Below, one piece after another: positions 7,070 through 14,775 of a stretch of DNA of 17,599 nt (the first letter of the stretch is position 1; every line of letters begins with the position of its first letter). Below the pieces are notes generated by a model that had not been told where the DNA came from, did not search any database, and saw only the letters and a list, made by a program, of their open reading frames with translations. Position numbers and translations under genes: made by a program. The stretch comes from Bordetella parapertussis (GTDB taxonomy: Bacteria; Pseudomonadota; Gammaproteobacteria; Burkholderiales; Burkholderiaceae_B), in NCBI GenBank assembly GCA_943331855.1, contig CALQNE010000036.1:1-17599 (forward strand), written 5' to 3'.

Positions 7070-7600
7070 ATGTCCGCCCTTTCCGACTCACTAAAAAAAT
7101 ATATCGGGATGAAATCCACGACAGACGTTGCGTGCGATTCTGTCGAGCGTGGTGCTGTGCGTCGCTATGCACAAGCCATCATGTATGAAGATCCGATTTT
7201 TGATAAGCCCTGCGCTAACAACGCACGCTACGGCGGCCCTGTGGCGCCACCATTGTTTCCTACACATTTGTCGCGTCGCGCCTTTGGCGTGCCCGATCCA
7301 ATCCAGGCGAATGCGCGCAATGCGGACTTTGATGGCATTGTGGCCGCGACAAGCTCAGGCGGCTTACCTGCCCTCGAGCCATTGAACGGCTATGCACTGC
7401 TTAATGGCGGCTCTGAAATTGAATTTTTCCGCTATGCACGTCATGGCGAAACCGTTAGCCAAACATCTAGCTATGCAGACATCTCTGAAAAAGAGACGAG
7501 TAAAGGCCTGATCGTGTTGGTCGTCACAGAAACTGAATATCGAAATGGTGACGGAGACTTGTTGATCCGCACCCGTCGCACACAAATCCGGAGAAAATAA
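7070..7600 (+). CDS. MaoC N-terminal-like hotdog protein (FAS1-type dehydratase region), hydratase subunit A
   Basis: A 176-residue single-hotdog protein of the MaoC_dehydrat_N type. Marks are 'SVERGAVRRYAQAI' (24-37), 'YGGPVAPPLFPTHL' (54-67) and the 'LLNGGSEIEFFRYARHGETV' stretch (110-129), which is the family's 'LHGGxExEfxRP' central strand. These domains form the non-catalytic or substrate-shaping half of double-hotdog acyl-CoA hydratases, and are often fused to a catalytic half. Here the catalytic half is the next gene, starting one base after this stop. The pair probably forms a heterodimeric enoyl-CoA hydratase acting on the product of the acyl-CoA dehydrogenase pair. The ribosome site GGGAG lies 8-9 nt before the start. 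Confidence 0.88.
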   Translation: MSALSDSLKKYIGMKSTTDVACDSVERGAVRRYAQAIMYEDPIFDKPCANNARYGGPVAPPLFPTHLSRRAFGVPDPIQANARNADFDGIVAATSSGGLPALEPLNGYALLNGGSEIEFFRYARHGETVSQTSSYADISEKETSKGLIVLVVTETEYRNGDGDLLIRTRRTQIRRK

Positions 7601-7601
7601 T

Positions 7602-8084
7602 ATGGCACTCGGAACCACTCCCAACTTTGAAGATGTCGCGATCGGCTCTGACATCCCAGGTCTTGAAAAAGGCCCTCTCACCACCGCTCATTTAATGCGT
7701 TGGTCTGCTGCCATGGAAAACTGGCACAAAATTCATTACGACAAGCCCTTTGCAATGGAGCACGATAAATTACCGGGCCTGTTGATTAACGGATCGTTGA
7801 AGCAACAGTTCGTCATGCAGATGCTGGCTGACTGGGCCGGCCCCAATGGGTGGGCATGGAAAGCGAGCTTTCAGTTTCGTGCGATGAACATCGTTGAAGA
7901 GGCCGTGCGTGTCTGGGGACGTGTCACCGCAAAACGCGAAGGCCCCGGCTACGGTTTGATTGATATCGAACTTGGCATCCTCAACGATGCGGGTAAAGAG
8001 TCAACCCCCGGTACTGCAACGGTTGCGCTGCCTTATAAAAATGGCAAACCCGTTCCCTATCCCTTTGTTCCACCCGCAGCCTAA
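7602..8084 (+). CDS. MaoC/HTD2-like hotdog protein, probable catalytic hydratase subunit B
   Basis: A 160-residue hotdog protein. 'SAAMENWHKIHYDKPFAMEH' (35-54) holds the N-x-H-x-I-H-Y-D signature (Asn40, His42, His45, Asp47) that I recall from HTD2-type dehydratases and mesaconyl-C4-CoA hydratase, followed by 'LPGLLINGSLKQQF' (57-70), equivalent to the family's 'YPGLVVHGPL'. 'FQFRAMNIVEEAVRVWGRV' (90-108) is the second hotdog strand block. His45 is the expected catalytic His. Paired with the preceding MaoC-N-type gene (1-nt gap, ribosome site inside its end), it equals a split version of the fused hydratases, about 336 residues in total. Likely reaction: reversible hydration of a 2-enoyl-CoA. 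Substrate not determinable. Confidence 0.88.
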   Translation: MALGTTPNFEDVAIGSDIPGLEKGPLTTAHLMRWSAAMENWHKIHYDKPFAMEHDKLPGLLINGSLKQQFVMQMLADWAGPNGWAWKASFQFRAMNIVEEAVRVWGRVTAKREGPGYGLIDIELGILNDAGKESTPGTATVALPYKNGKPVPYPFVPPAA

Positions 8085-8095
8085 GTAGGGTCAGC

Positions 8096-9307
8096 ATGCA
8101 ATCTGCGTTACAGGGCGTCCGCGTTCTGGATCTGAGTCATGGTATTGCCGGGCCCTTTGCGGCCCGGCTATTAGGCGACTACGGTGCAGACGTTATCAAA
8201 ATTGAACAGCCCGGCAAGGGTGACTTTGCGCGCTATCTTGCGCCATTGAAAACGGACGCTGCGGCAAGCGAGCAGAGTCTGTTGTTTCAATATTTGAATT
8301 GGAACAAGCGCAGTGTGGCGCTCGACTTGCGCCTGGCCTCAAGTCGACCTGTGCTGCGCAAGCTCATTGAGAACAGCGATATTGTGATCGAAAGCTTCAA
8401 GCCCGGCAGGCTAGAGAGCTGGGGCTATAGCGTAGATCAATTACTTGAATGGAACCCAACACTCGTCGTGACTTCAGTCACGAATTTCGGCCAGACGGGT
8501 CCGTATGCCCACTACCGCGCCAGCGACCTGACTCTGCAAGCAATGAGCGGGATCATGGCGATCAGCGGTCAAGTCGATCGCGAACCGCTCAAGCATGGTT
8601 TATCACAATCCTTTTATTGTGCGGGGCTGACCGCCGCCTATGCTTCAACGATGGCGTATGCTGCTGCACAAGCTGATCAATTCGGCGAGCACGTTGATGT
8701 CTCGATTCACGAGTGTCTCGCCTCTGAACTTGTTTTGAATCAGTCTTACTACGGCTTTTTAGGTGCCGTACAAGGTCGACGCGCCGTGGTGCAAGATCCT
8801 TTCGCGGGCGAACCCATTGCAGCACGCAAAGGTTTTCTGGCGTTTCAAACCGGCGGCGGCGCCCCCTTTGAAACCCTTGCCGATTTGTTTGGTCGCCCTG
8901 AGTTTCGTGAAGCTAAATTCGCAAGTCCACCACAACGCGAAAAGCGCGTGCCTGAAGTACGCGCACTGCTTGAAGAATGTGTACAAGATCGTGACGCCAA
9001 AGAAGTATTTCTGGCGGGTGCAACAAAACGACTCCTAATCGGGATGGTGCAAAGTGCAGACGATCTCTTGAACTGTGAACACCTGAACGAGCGTCAAGCG
9101 TTTGCTGAAGTCGCACACCCCGCAACGAATACACATTTACAGTTTCCAGCAGAGCTCACTAAGCTTTCAGTCACACCAACAAAAGTGCGGCGGCGCTCAC
9201 CCATGCTAGACGAACACCGTCATGAAATTTTGTCTGTACACCTCGGCCTAAGCGCCTCAGAAATCGCGCAGCTTGATACCCAGACCAGCATGGAGCGCCC
9301 ATCATGA
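8096..9307 (+). CDS. CaiB/BaiF class III CoA-transferase-like subunit, catalytic Asp replaced by Phe
   Basis: A 403-residue member of the class III CoA-transferase family. The N-terminus 'GVRVLDLSHGIAGPFAARLL' (7-26), 'DYGADVIKIEQP' (28-39), 'NKRSVALDLR' (70-79) and 'VTNFGQTGPYAHYRASDLTL' (128-147) are all family segments. The helix that carries the catalytic Asp (Asp169 in formyl-CoA transferase, usually 'xADxxAG') reads 'GLSQSFYCAGLTAA' here, placing Phe173 at the Asp position. It therefore probably cannot form the aspartyl-CoA intermediate alone. Its stop overlaps the start of the next CoA-transferase (ATGA, 4 nt), so the two are translationally coupled. Most likely the structural or substrate-binding subunit of a heteromeric transferase. 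Confidence 0.92.
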   Translation: MQSALQGVRVLDLSHGIAGPFAARLLGDYGADVIKIEQPGKGDFARYLAPLKTDAAASEQSLLFQYLNWNKRSVALDLRLASSRPVLRKLIENSDIVIESFKPGRLESWGYSVDQLLEWNPTLVVTSVTNFGQTGPYAHYRASDLTLQAMSGIMAISGQVDREPLKHGLSQSFYCAGLTAAYASTMAYAAAQADQFGEHVDVSIHECLASELVLNQSYYGFLGAVQGRRAVVQDPFAGEPIAARKGFLAFQTGGGAPFETLADLFGRPEFREAKFASPPQREKRVPEVRALLEECVQDRDAKEVFLAGATKRLLIGMVQSADDLLNCEHLNERQAFAEVAHPATNTHLQFPAELTKLSVTPTKVRRRSPMLDEHRHEILSVHLGLSASEIAQLDTQTSMERPS

Positions 9308-10659
9308 CAAAAGCAAAAAAACTTCCGCTTGATGGTGTGCGTGTTCTGGATTTGTCGTATGTGTTCGCCGTTCCGTATATGGCAGGATTGCTCAGTGACT
9401 TGGGAGCCGAAGTCATCAAGATTGAAGCGCCGCACAAGCTTGATCAAACGCGTGGTCGTGCCTTCGGCCCCTATCTTGATAATGATCCAGCGCAAGATCC
9501 CTGGAATCGCTCAGGTATTTTTTATGTCGTGAATCGCGGTAAGCGCTCGCTTGCCCTCGATCTTGGTCAAGAAAAGGGCCAAGAGATCTTTCGCGATCTG
9601 GTTCGTAAAAGTGACATCGTGCTTGAGAACTACACTCCACGCGTGATGCGTAAGTGGGGACTGAACTACGACGAACTTAAAAAAATTAAGCCTTCGCTGA
9701 TTATGTTGTCAAACACGGGCTATGGCTCAAGCGGACCTTGGTCCGCCTTCCCAAGCCAGGGCACCACCCTTGAAGCCACGATGGGTGTCACGTTTTACAC
9801 CGGCTACGAAGGCGACAAGCCCTGGAAAGTTGGGCAATCCTATCCGGACTTTATCGCCTGCTGGGCTGGGATGAATGCGTTGTGGGCAGCCATCGTACAC
9901 ATGCGCAAAACAGGCCAAGGCCAATGGATCGACTGCGGCATGTATCAACTTGGGCTATCGCTCATACCCGAAGCGCTGATTCAAAAGCAGCTTGACGGCA
10001 CGGATCGCCCCCGTATTGGCAATGAAGATCTTGAACATGTTCCAAGTAATTTGTATCGTGCGCGCGGCGATGATCAGTGGATTGCGCTCACTGTTGACTC
10101 TGACCTGCGCTGGGCAAAGCTCGCTGCGCTCATGGGTCATGCGGCACTCGCCCAAGATCCGCGTTACGCGACCGCAGTTGCGCGTCGTGCACATCGACAA
10201 GAGGTCAACGAACTCGTGGCGGCCTGGGCGCTTCAGCATACTGTCGTAGAGTTAATGCCTTTGTTGCAAGCGCAGGATATCGCGAGTGGTCCGGTTTTAA
10301 ACAGCAAAGATTTGTTCATCAACGAACATCTTCAGCATCGTGGGTTTTATGAACGCGTCGAACACCCCGCGCCGATTGGACCACGCCCGATCATTGGCCG
10401 CCCCTACCGGCTACGTTTTCGCGATGCGCATATTAAAAAATCAGGTCCTCGGTTTGGTGAAGACAATGATGCAATTTTGCGCGATGTCCTCGGAATGACG
10501 CCAGAGCAGATCGCCGAGATTAAAGCGAATAAAGTGGTGTGCGATCTGCCAACCAATCCAGGGATATCAGGCACGATGGATACGGACATGATGTTGCGCT
10601 TGGGCACGCTTTCAGCCGTTGACAAAGACTATCGAAGCATAATGGGTGTAGACCGTTAA
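9304..10659 (+). CDS. CaiB/BaiF class III CoA-transferase, catalytic subunit of a probable pair
   Basis: A 451-residue class III CoA-transferase that moves CoA between carboxylic acids through an aspartyl-CoA thioester. Family segments: 'GVRVLDLSYVFAVPYMAGLL' (11-30), 'LGAEVIKIEAP' (33-43), 'NRGKRSLALDL' (77-87), and 'KVGQSYPDFIACWAGMNALW' (175-194), where Asp182 fits the catalytic aspartate. 'TGQGQWIDCGMY' (203-214) is the usual following turn. The protein is longer than most relatives (about 400): beyond the normal 'GMTPEQIAEIKANKVV' end it has 39 extra residues (413-451). The gene overlaps the preceding Asp-less homologue by 4 nt, so a heteromeric enzyme is likely. Acyl donor and acceptor cannot be told from sequence; succinyl-CoA is the common donor for such pairs. 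Confidence 0.93.
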   Translation: MTKAKKLPLDGVRVLDLSYVFAVPYMAGLLSDLGAEVIKIEAPHKLDQTRGRAFGPYLDNDPAQDPWNRSGIFYVVNRGKRSLALDLGQEKGQEIFRDLVRKSDIVLENYTPRVMRKWGLNYDELKKIKPSLIMLSNTGYGSSGPWSAFPSQGTTLEATMGVTFYTGYEGDKPWKVGQSYPDFIACWAGMNALWAAIVHMRKTGQGQWIDCGMYQLGLSLIPEALIQKQLDGTDRPRIGNEDLEHVPSNLYRARGDDQWIALTVDSDLRWAKLAALMGHAALAQDPRYATAVARRAHRQEVNELVAAWALQHTVVELMPLLQAQDIASGPVLNSKDLFINEHLQHRGFYERVEHPAPIGPRPIIGRPYRLRFRDAHIKKSGPRFGEDNDAILRDVLGMTPEQIAEIKANKVVCDLPTNPGISGTMDTDMMLRLGTLSAVDKDYRSIMGVDR

Positions 10660-10669
10660 AGGGGTTGCC

Positions 10670-11659
10670 ATGCGACTGTATTCACGCGGTACTTTTGCTG
10701 CGCTTTTGCAGTTGGCGTTCACCTTCGCTTGGTGCTCCCTGCCTTCGCTTGCGGTGGCGCAGTCTTATCCAAATCGGCCAATTACCTTTGTCGTCCCCTA
10801 CGGGCCTGCCGGTTCAACCGATCCAATTTCACGACATTTCGCAACTCAACTTGAAAAAGTTTTAGGCGTTGAAGTCAATGTCGAGAATAAACCAGGTGGA
10901 TCAGGAACGATTGGCTTTGGCATGATTGCTCGAGCCAAGCCGGATGGCTACACAATTGGCCTGGGCACCAATAGCATCTTGGCGTATCAACCTCTGGTTA
11001 ATCAAGGTCTAACGTTCAAGACGCCCGAAGCGTACCAGCCGATCGCCAAGCTTGGTGAAATGCCCGTGATCCTGGTCGTACGTGCAGACGCCCCCTGGAA
11101 GACTTTTGCAGAATTTTTGGAACACGTCAAAAAGAATCCAAACAAAGTACGGGCTTCAGTATCTGGCTTACGCACCGTACCTGATTTAGTTGCTCAAGAA
11201 TTCAATAAAAACAGTGATCTGAAACTGCGCACTATCCCCTTTACCGGGGGTAGCGGTGAAGCATTATTGGCGCTGCTGGGCAATCGCGTTGAGGCCACAC
11301 TTTTTACGGGAGCCGTAGGCATCCCAGGTCAGGTGCAAGCGGGCAAAGTCCGGGTCTTAGCCGTATTTAAAAAAGGCGTCTACGATCCCGTACCAGAGGC
11401 TGTTTCAACTATTGATGCAGGCTACAAGACAACCTTGTCTGCCCAGTTCTATGTCATGGCGCCTAAAGGCTTACCTAAAGAGGTACTCGACAAACTGGTG
11501 AACGCCTCAACGCAAATTATCAATAGCCCTGAATACGCGGCGTTTGCGAAAGAAGGTTATGCGCTCGACCCCAAAAGCCCAGCAGCGATCAGCACAGAGA
11601 TCATTCGAGATACCGAAACGTTTACCGAGCTGTTGAAATTGCTCGATCAAAAATCTTAA
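10670..11659 (+). CDS. tctC: TctC: tripartite tricarboxylate transporter receptor (Bug family)
   Basis: A 329-residue exported binding protein with a signal peptide (hydrophobic core about 8-26, cleavage after Ala30, 'LAVA|QSYPNRP'). 'YPNRPITFVVPYGPAGSTDP' (33-52) is the Bug signature, but the usual Gly-Gly of the ligand loop is Ala-Gly-Ser here. 'KPDGYTIGLGTNSILAYQP' is the second loop. It is directly followed by tctB (11 nt) and tctA, the standard C-B-A order, so it should be the cognate receptor delivering a carboxylate to the TctAB permease. The ribosome site AAAGGGG precedes the start, 10 nt after the CoA-transferase stop. Placement inside the catabolic operon suggests it imports that pathway's substrate. 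Confidence 0.93.
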   Translation: MRLYSRGTFAALLQLAFTFAWCSLPSLAVAQSYPNRPITFVVPYGPAGSTDPISRHFATQLEKVLGVEVNVENKPGGSGTIGFGMIARAKPDGYTIGLGTNSILAYQPLVNQGLTFKTPEAYQPIAKLGEMPVILVVRADAPWKTFAEFLEHVKKNPNKVRASVSGLRTVPDLVAQEFNKNSDLKLRTIPFTGGSGEALLALLGNRVEATLFTGAVGIPGQVQAGKVRVLAVFKKGVYDPVPEAVSTIDAGYKTTLSAQFYVMAPKGLPKEVLDKLVNASTQIINSPEYAAFAKEGYALDPKSPAAISTEIIRDTETFTELLKLLDQKS

Positions 11660-11670
11660 AAAATCTCAAT

Positions 11671-12144
11671 ATGACGAGTCACTCAATCTCAAAACGTACG
11701 GCCTACCTATCCGCTGGGGGATTAGGTCTTTTACTTTCAGCCGGCTACCTTGCGATGGCCAGTCAGCTGCCGTTCGGTGAGATGGATGCGCCCGGCGCTG
11801 GATTGTTTCCCGTCCTAGTCGGCTGCATTATGGGCTTTGCCAGTTTGGCGACGATTTGGGAAGGCTGGAAGGCTGCACGTGCCGAAGGCATTGAGATACC
11901 CGTCGGACAAGATCGCCAACGATTATTTAAACTCATCGCCCTGCTCGCGCTTTACTTCACGGCGATGCCTTGGTTGGGCTACTCACTGAGCAGTTGGGCA
12001 TTTGCGACGCTGTTGATGCGTTTACTTTCGACATTGTCGTTGGTACGCTGCGCCGCCTATGCGGCAGTCATGACTGGCGTGATCTATTTTTGCTTTATTT
12101 ATTTGCTAAAAGTTCCGATGCCAACTTTTGCATTCACCTTTTAA
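11671..12144 (+). CDS. tctB: TctB: small membrane subunit of tripartite tricarboxylate transporter
   Basis: A 157-residue inner-membrane protein with four hydrophobic segments at about 11-30, 45-66, 86-114 (with a Pro/Gly break near 100) and 125-147. This is the TctB (DUF1468) topology, including the 'DAPGAGLFPVLVG' turn (39-51) before the second segment, equivalent to the family's 'GPGxFP'. It stabilises TctA and is needed for secondary, ion-driven uptake. No clear ribosome site precedes the ATG (the upstream bases are A-rich), so it may depend on translation of tctC, whose stop is 11 nt away. Confidence 0.92.
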   Translation: MTSHSISKRTAYLSAGGLGLLLSAGYLAMASQLPFGEMDAPGAGLFPVLVGCIMGFASLATIWEGWKAARAEGIEIPVGQDRQRLFKLIALLALYFTAMPWLGYSLSSWAFATLLMRLLSTLSLVRCAAYAAVMTGVIYFCFIYLLKVPMPTFAFTF

Positions 12145-12164
12145 AATCATAGGTCGCGCCTGCC

Positions 12165-13691
12165 ATGGATGCACTTGACGGAATTCTTTACGGACTAAGT
12201 GTCGCGTTTACCTTCAATAATTTGCTTGCGGCTTTAGTCGGAGCCCTTGCAGGGACCTTAATTGGCGTCTTGCCTGGTTTGGGGCCGACCGCTGGCATCG
12301 CCATGATTTTGCCGTTGAGCTATTCGCTTGACCCAACGAGTGGTCTGATTATGATGGCCGGCATGTTTTATGGCGCAATGTATGGCGGTTCGACCACTGC
12401 TATTTTAGTGAACATGCCTGGCGAATCCGCCTCTGTCATCACCTGCATCGATGGTTACAAACTCACCAAAAAAGGCCGGGCGGGCGCTGTCTTAACGATT
12501 GTGGCTGCTGGGTCGTTCGTCGGCGGAGTCATCTCCGTCATGGGCGTGATGCTGTTTGCGCCCGCGTTAGCTGAGGTCGGCCTACTGTTTGGGCCAGCAG
12601 AATTTTTTGCACTCACCGCAGGTGGTCTGCTGCTGTTTTCAAGAATCTCAGGTGGAACACTAGCTGCTGGTATTTTTCCAATGGCAATCGGCTTGATGCT
12701 CAGCACAGTCGGACAAGAAGCCGTGACGGGGCAAGACCGTTTTACCTTTGGCATAGCCGATTTAACGCTGGGCGTTGAACTCGTCGCGCTCGTCGTGGGG
12801 CTCTACGGTATTGCCGAGATCATGAGTGTGGTCGAAACTCTACAAAAGCAGGTTAAGCCCCTACCCGTCAAGCTGCGCGATATGTTTCCCTCACGGCAAG
12901 AGTGGAGTCGTTCAGCTGCACCCTTTGGACGCGGCACGATTTTAGGTTTTATCTTTGGCTTGCTGCCAGGCCCATCTGCCACACTCGCCAGCTTTGCCGC
13001 CTATCGGCTTGAAAAAGGCGTTTCAAAATACAAACACGAACTTGGCGAAGGCGCGATCGAAGGGGTGGCTGGGCCCGAGACTGCCAATAACGCAGCCGCC
13101 ACTTCCTCGATGGTGCCATTATTGGCGTTGGGGATTCCCTTTGGTCCGGTGACGGCCTTGATGCTAGCCGCCATGATGGTGCACGGTGTACAGCCGGGCC
13201 CCATGATGATGACGGCGCACCCTCAAGTATTTTGGGGTGTGATCGCCTCAATGCTCGTGGGCAATGTCATGCTTGTCATTTTAAATGTGCCCTTGGTCAG
13301 CGTATGGGTCAGTTTGTTGCGCGTACCCAATCATATTTTCTTGCCCATTATTTTGATGATGGCTGCCATCGGTTGCTATAGCGTACGCAATAGTATGCTT
13401 GACGTCGGGATGCTGCTGATCGTGGCACTGATTGGCTACACGCTGCGTAAGCTTGAGTTTCAATTAGCGCCGATGGTCGTGGGCCTGGTGCTCGGACCTT
13501 TGATTGAAAAACATATGCGCGAAGGGCTTTTCATGAGTCTGGGTGAGATCTCTGTTTTCTACACCAGTCCGATTGCGATCGTGATTTGGACGCTCGTAAT
13601 CGTTGTGCTGTTACTCGAACCTCTGCGCCAACTTGCAGCTCGGCTGCTAGGGATCAAAATTAAAAAAATTATTCCTGAGAGCTCTGAATAA
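12165..13691 (+). CDS. tctA: TctA: large permease subunit of tripartite tricarboxylate transporter
   Basis: A 508-residue polytopic inner-membrane protein, the usual TctA length. The diagnostic loops are 'GVLPGLGPTAGIAMILP' (34-50) and 'YGAMYGGSTTAILVNMPGE' (69-87), the most conserved part of the family. The second half repeats the pattern with 'GFIFGLLPGPSATLASFAAY' and 'GVAGPETANNAAATSSMVPL' before 'ALGIPFGPVTALML', consistent with the inverted duplicate architecture of this transporter class. It transports the carboxylate, probably with Na+ or H+, after delivery by a Bug receptor. The C-terminal tail is Lys/Ile-rich and cytoplasmic. It follows tctB by 20 nt, and the next gene starts one base after its stop. 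Confidence 0.96.
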   Translation: MDALDGILYGLSVAFTFNNLLAALVGALAGTLIGVLPGLGPTAGIAMILPLSYSLDPTSGLIMMAGMFYGAMYGGSTTAILVNMPGESASVITCIDGYKLTKKGRAGAVLTIVAAGSFVGGVISVMGVMLFAPALAEVGLLFGPAEFFALTAGGLLLFSRISGGTLAAGIFPMAIGLMLSTVGQEAVTGQDRFTFGIADLTLGVELVALVVGLYGIAEIMSVVETLQKQVKPLPVKLRDMFPSRQEWSRSAAPFGRGTILGFIFGLLPGPSATLASFAAYRLEKGVSKYKHELGEGAIEGVAGPETANNAAATSSMVPLLALGIPFGPVTALMLAAMMVHGVQPGPMMMTAHPQVFWGVIASMLVGNVMLVILNVPLVSVWVSLLRVPNHIFLPIILMMAAIGCYSVRNSMLDVGMLLIVALIGYTLRKLEFQLAPMVVGLVLGPLIEKHMREGLFMSLGEISVFYTSPIAIVIWTLVIVVLLLEPLRQLAARLLGIKIKKIIPESSE

Positions 13692-13692
13692 T

Positions 13693-14769
13693 ATGAAAAA
13701 TCTTCTTGAACCCTTTCGTTTTCGTAATGGCGTGATGGCGCCCAATCGACTGGCGCTTGCAGCACTCACCAATTCCCAGAGTCATGCGGACGGCACGCTG
13801 AGCGATGATGAACTACATTGGTTAAACCTCAGAGCTGAAGGCGGCTTCGGAATCATTACCTCGTGCGCAGCGCATGTTTCCAAGCTCGGTCAGGGTTGGC
13901 CTGGTGCCCTGGGGATTTCTGACGACCTTCATCTTCCGGGCTTAACTCGGCTCGCAGACCAAATGCATCAACGCAAGAGTTTGGTCTTAATGCAGATTTT
14001 TCATGGTGGCCTGCGCGCTGACCAAACCGTCTGTGGCGGGAGGCCGATCAGTTCAAGTGATGGCGGCCCCACTGGCGCACGCGCAGCCACAGAACAAGAA
14101 CTTGAACAAGTCAGCGAAGACTTTGCGCGTGCGGCCGAACGTGCGCATGCCTCAAAAATGGATGGTATTGAAATTCACGGCGCCCACGGATATCTGTTCA
14201 CGCAATTTTTAAGTAATACAGAAAATCAACGAACAGACCATTGGGGTGGATCGTACGAAAATCGCGCCCGCTTGCTTCGTAAAACGGTACAGACTATCCG
14301 CGCTCGCGTACCAAAGGATTTTGTCGTCGGCGTCAGAATCTCTCCTGAAGATGGCGGTAATGCACGCGGCATCGATCTGGATGAAAGCATCCAACTAGCA
14401 CGCTGGTTAACCGACGACGGTATCGATTTTCTGCATCTCTCTTTATGGGATGCGTTCAAGCAATCAATTAAGCGACCCGCAGAGCATCCCTTAGACATTT
14501 TTAAACGCGTGATTCCTGCTGACTTACCTATATTTGCGGCTGGGCATATCTGGGATCGCAAAGACGCTCAAAAGGTATTAGATCTGGGTGCCGACGTCAT
14601 TGCTTTAGGTCGGGCTGGAATTTTGAATCCGAATTGGCCAAAGGATATGACCGATCCAAACTGGCAACCGCACCGGTTACCGACCACGCCTGCTCACCTC
14701 AAGAGCGTGGGCTTACAGCCTGTATTTATTAATCGCTTGCGCGTGCGGCCTGGGTTTTACGCCGAGTAA
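13693..14769 (+). CDS. Old Yellow Enzyme family NADH:flavin oxidoreductase
   Basis: A 358-residue FMN-dependent ene-reductase-type TIM barrel. 'GIEIHGAHGYLFTQFLSNTE' (158-177) holds the substrate-binding His162 and His165 and the likely proton donor Tyr167, aligned with His164, His167 and Tyr169 of B. subtilis YqjM. 'TDHWGGSYENRARLLRKTV' (181-199) and 'DVIALGRAGILNPNW' (301-315) with Arg307 complete the FMN phosphate site. At the position of YqjM Cys26 there is Thr26, as in classical yellow enzymes. The normal reaction is NAD(P)H-dependent reduction of a C=C bond conjugated to an electron-withdrawing group. Last gene of the operon, 1 nt after tctA. It ends only 6 nt from the end of the opposing Bug gene, with no terminator between them. 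Confidence 0.93.
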   Translation: MKNLLEPFRFRNGVMAPNRLALAALTNSQSHADGTLSDDELHWLNLRAEGGFGIITSCAAHVSKLGQGWPGALGISDDLHLPGLTRLADQMHQRKSLVLMQIFHGGLRADQTVCGGRPISSSDGGPTGARAATEQELEQVSEDFARAAERAHASKMDGIEIHGAHGYLFTQFLSNTENQRTDHWGGSYENRARLLRKTVQTIRARVPKDFVVGVRISPEDGGNARGIDLDESIQLARWLTDDGIDFLHLSLWDAFKQSIKRPAEHPLDIFKRVIPADLPIFAAGHIWDRKDAQKVLDLGADVIALGRAGILNPNWPKDMTDPNWQPHRLPTTPAHLKSVGLQPVFINRLRVRPGFYAE

Positions 14770-14775
14770 GTACCC

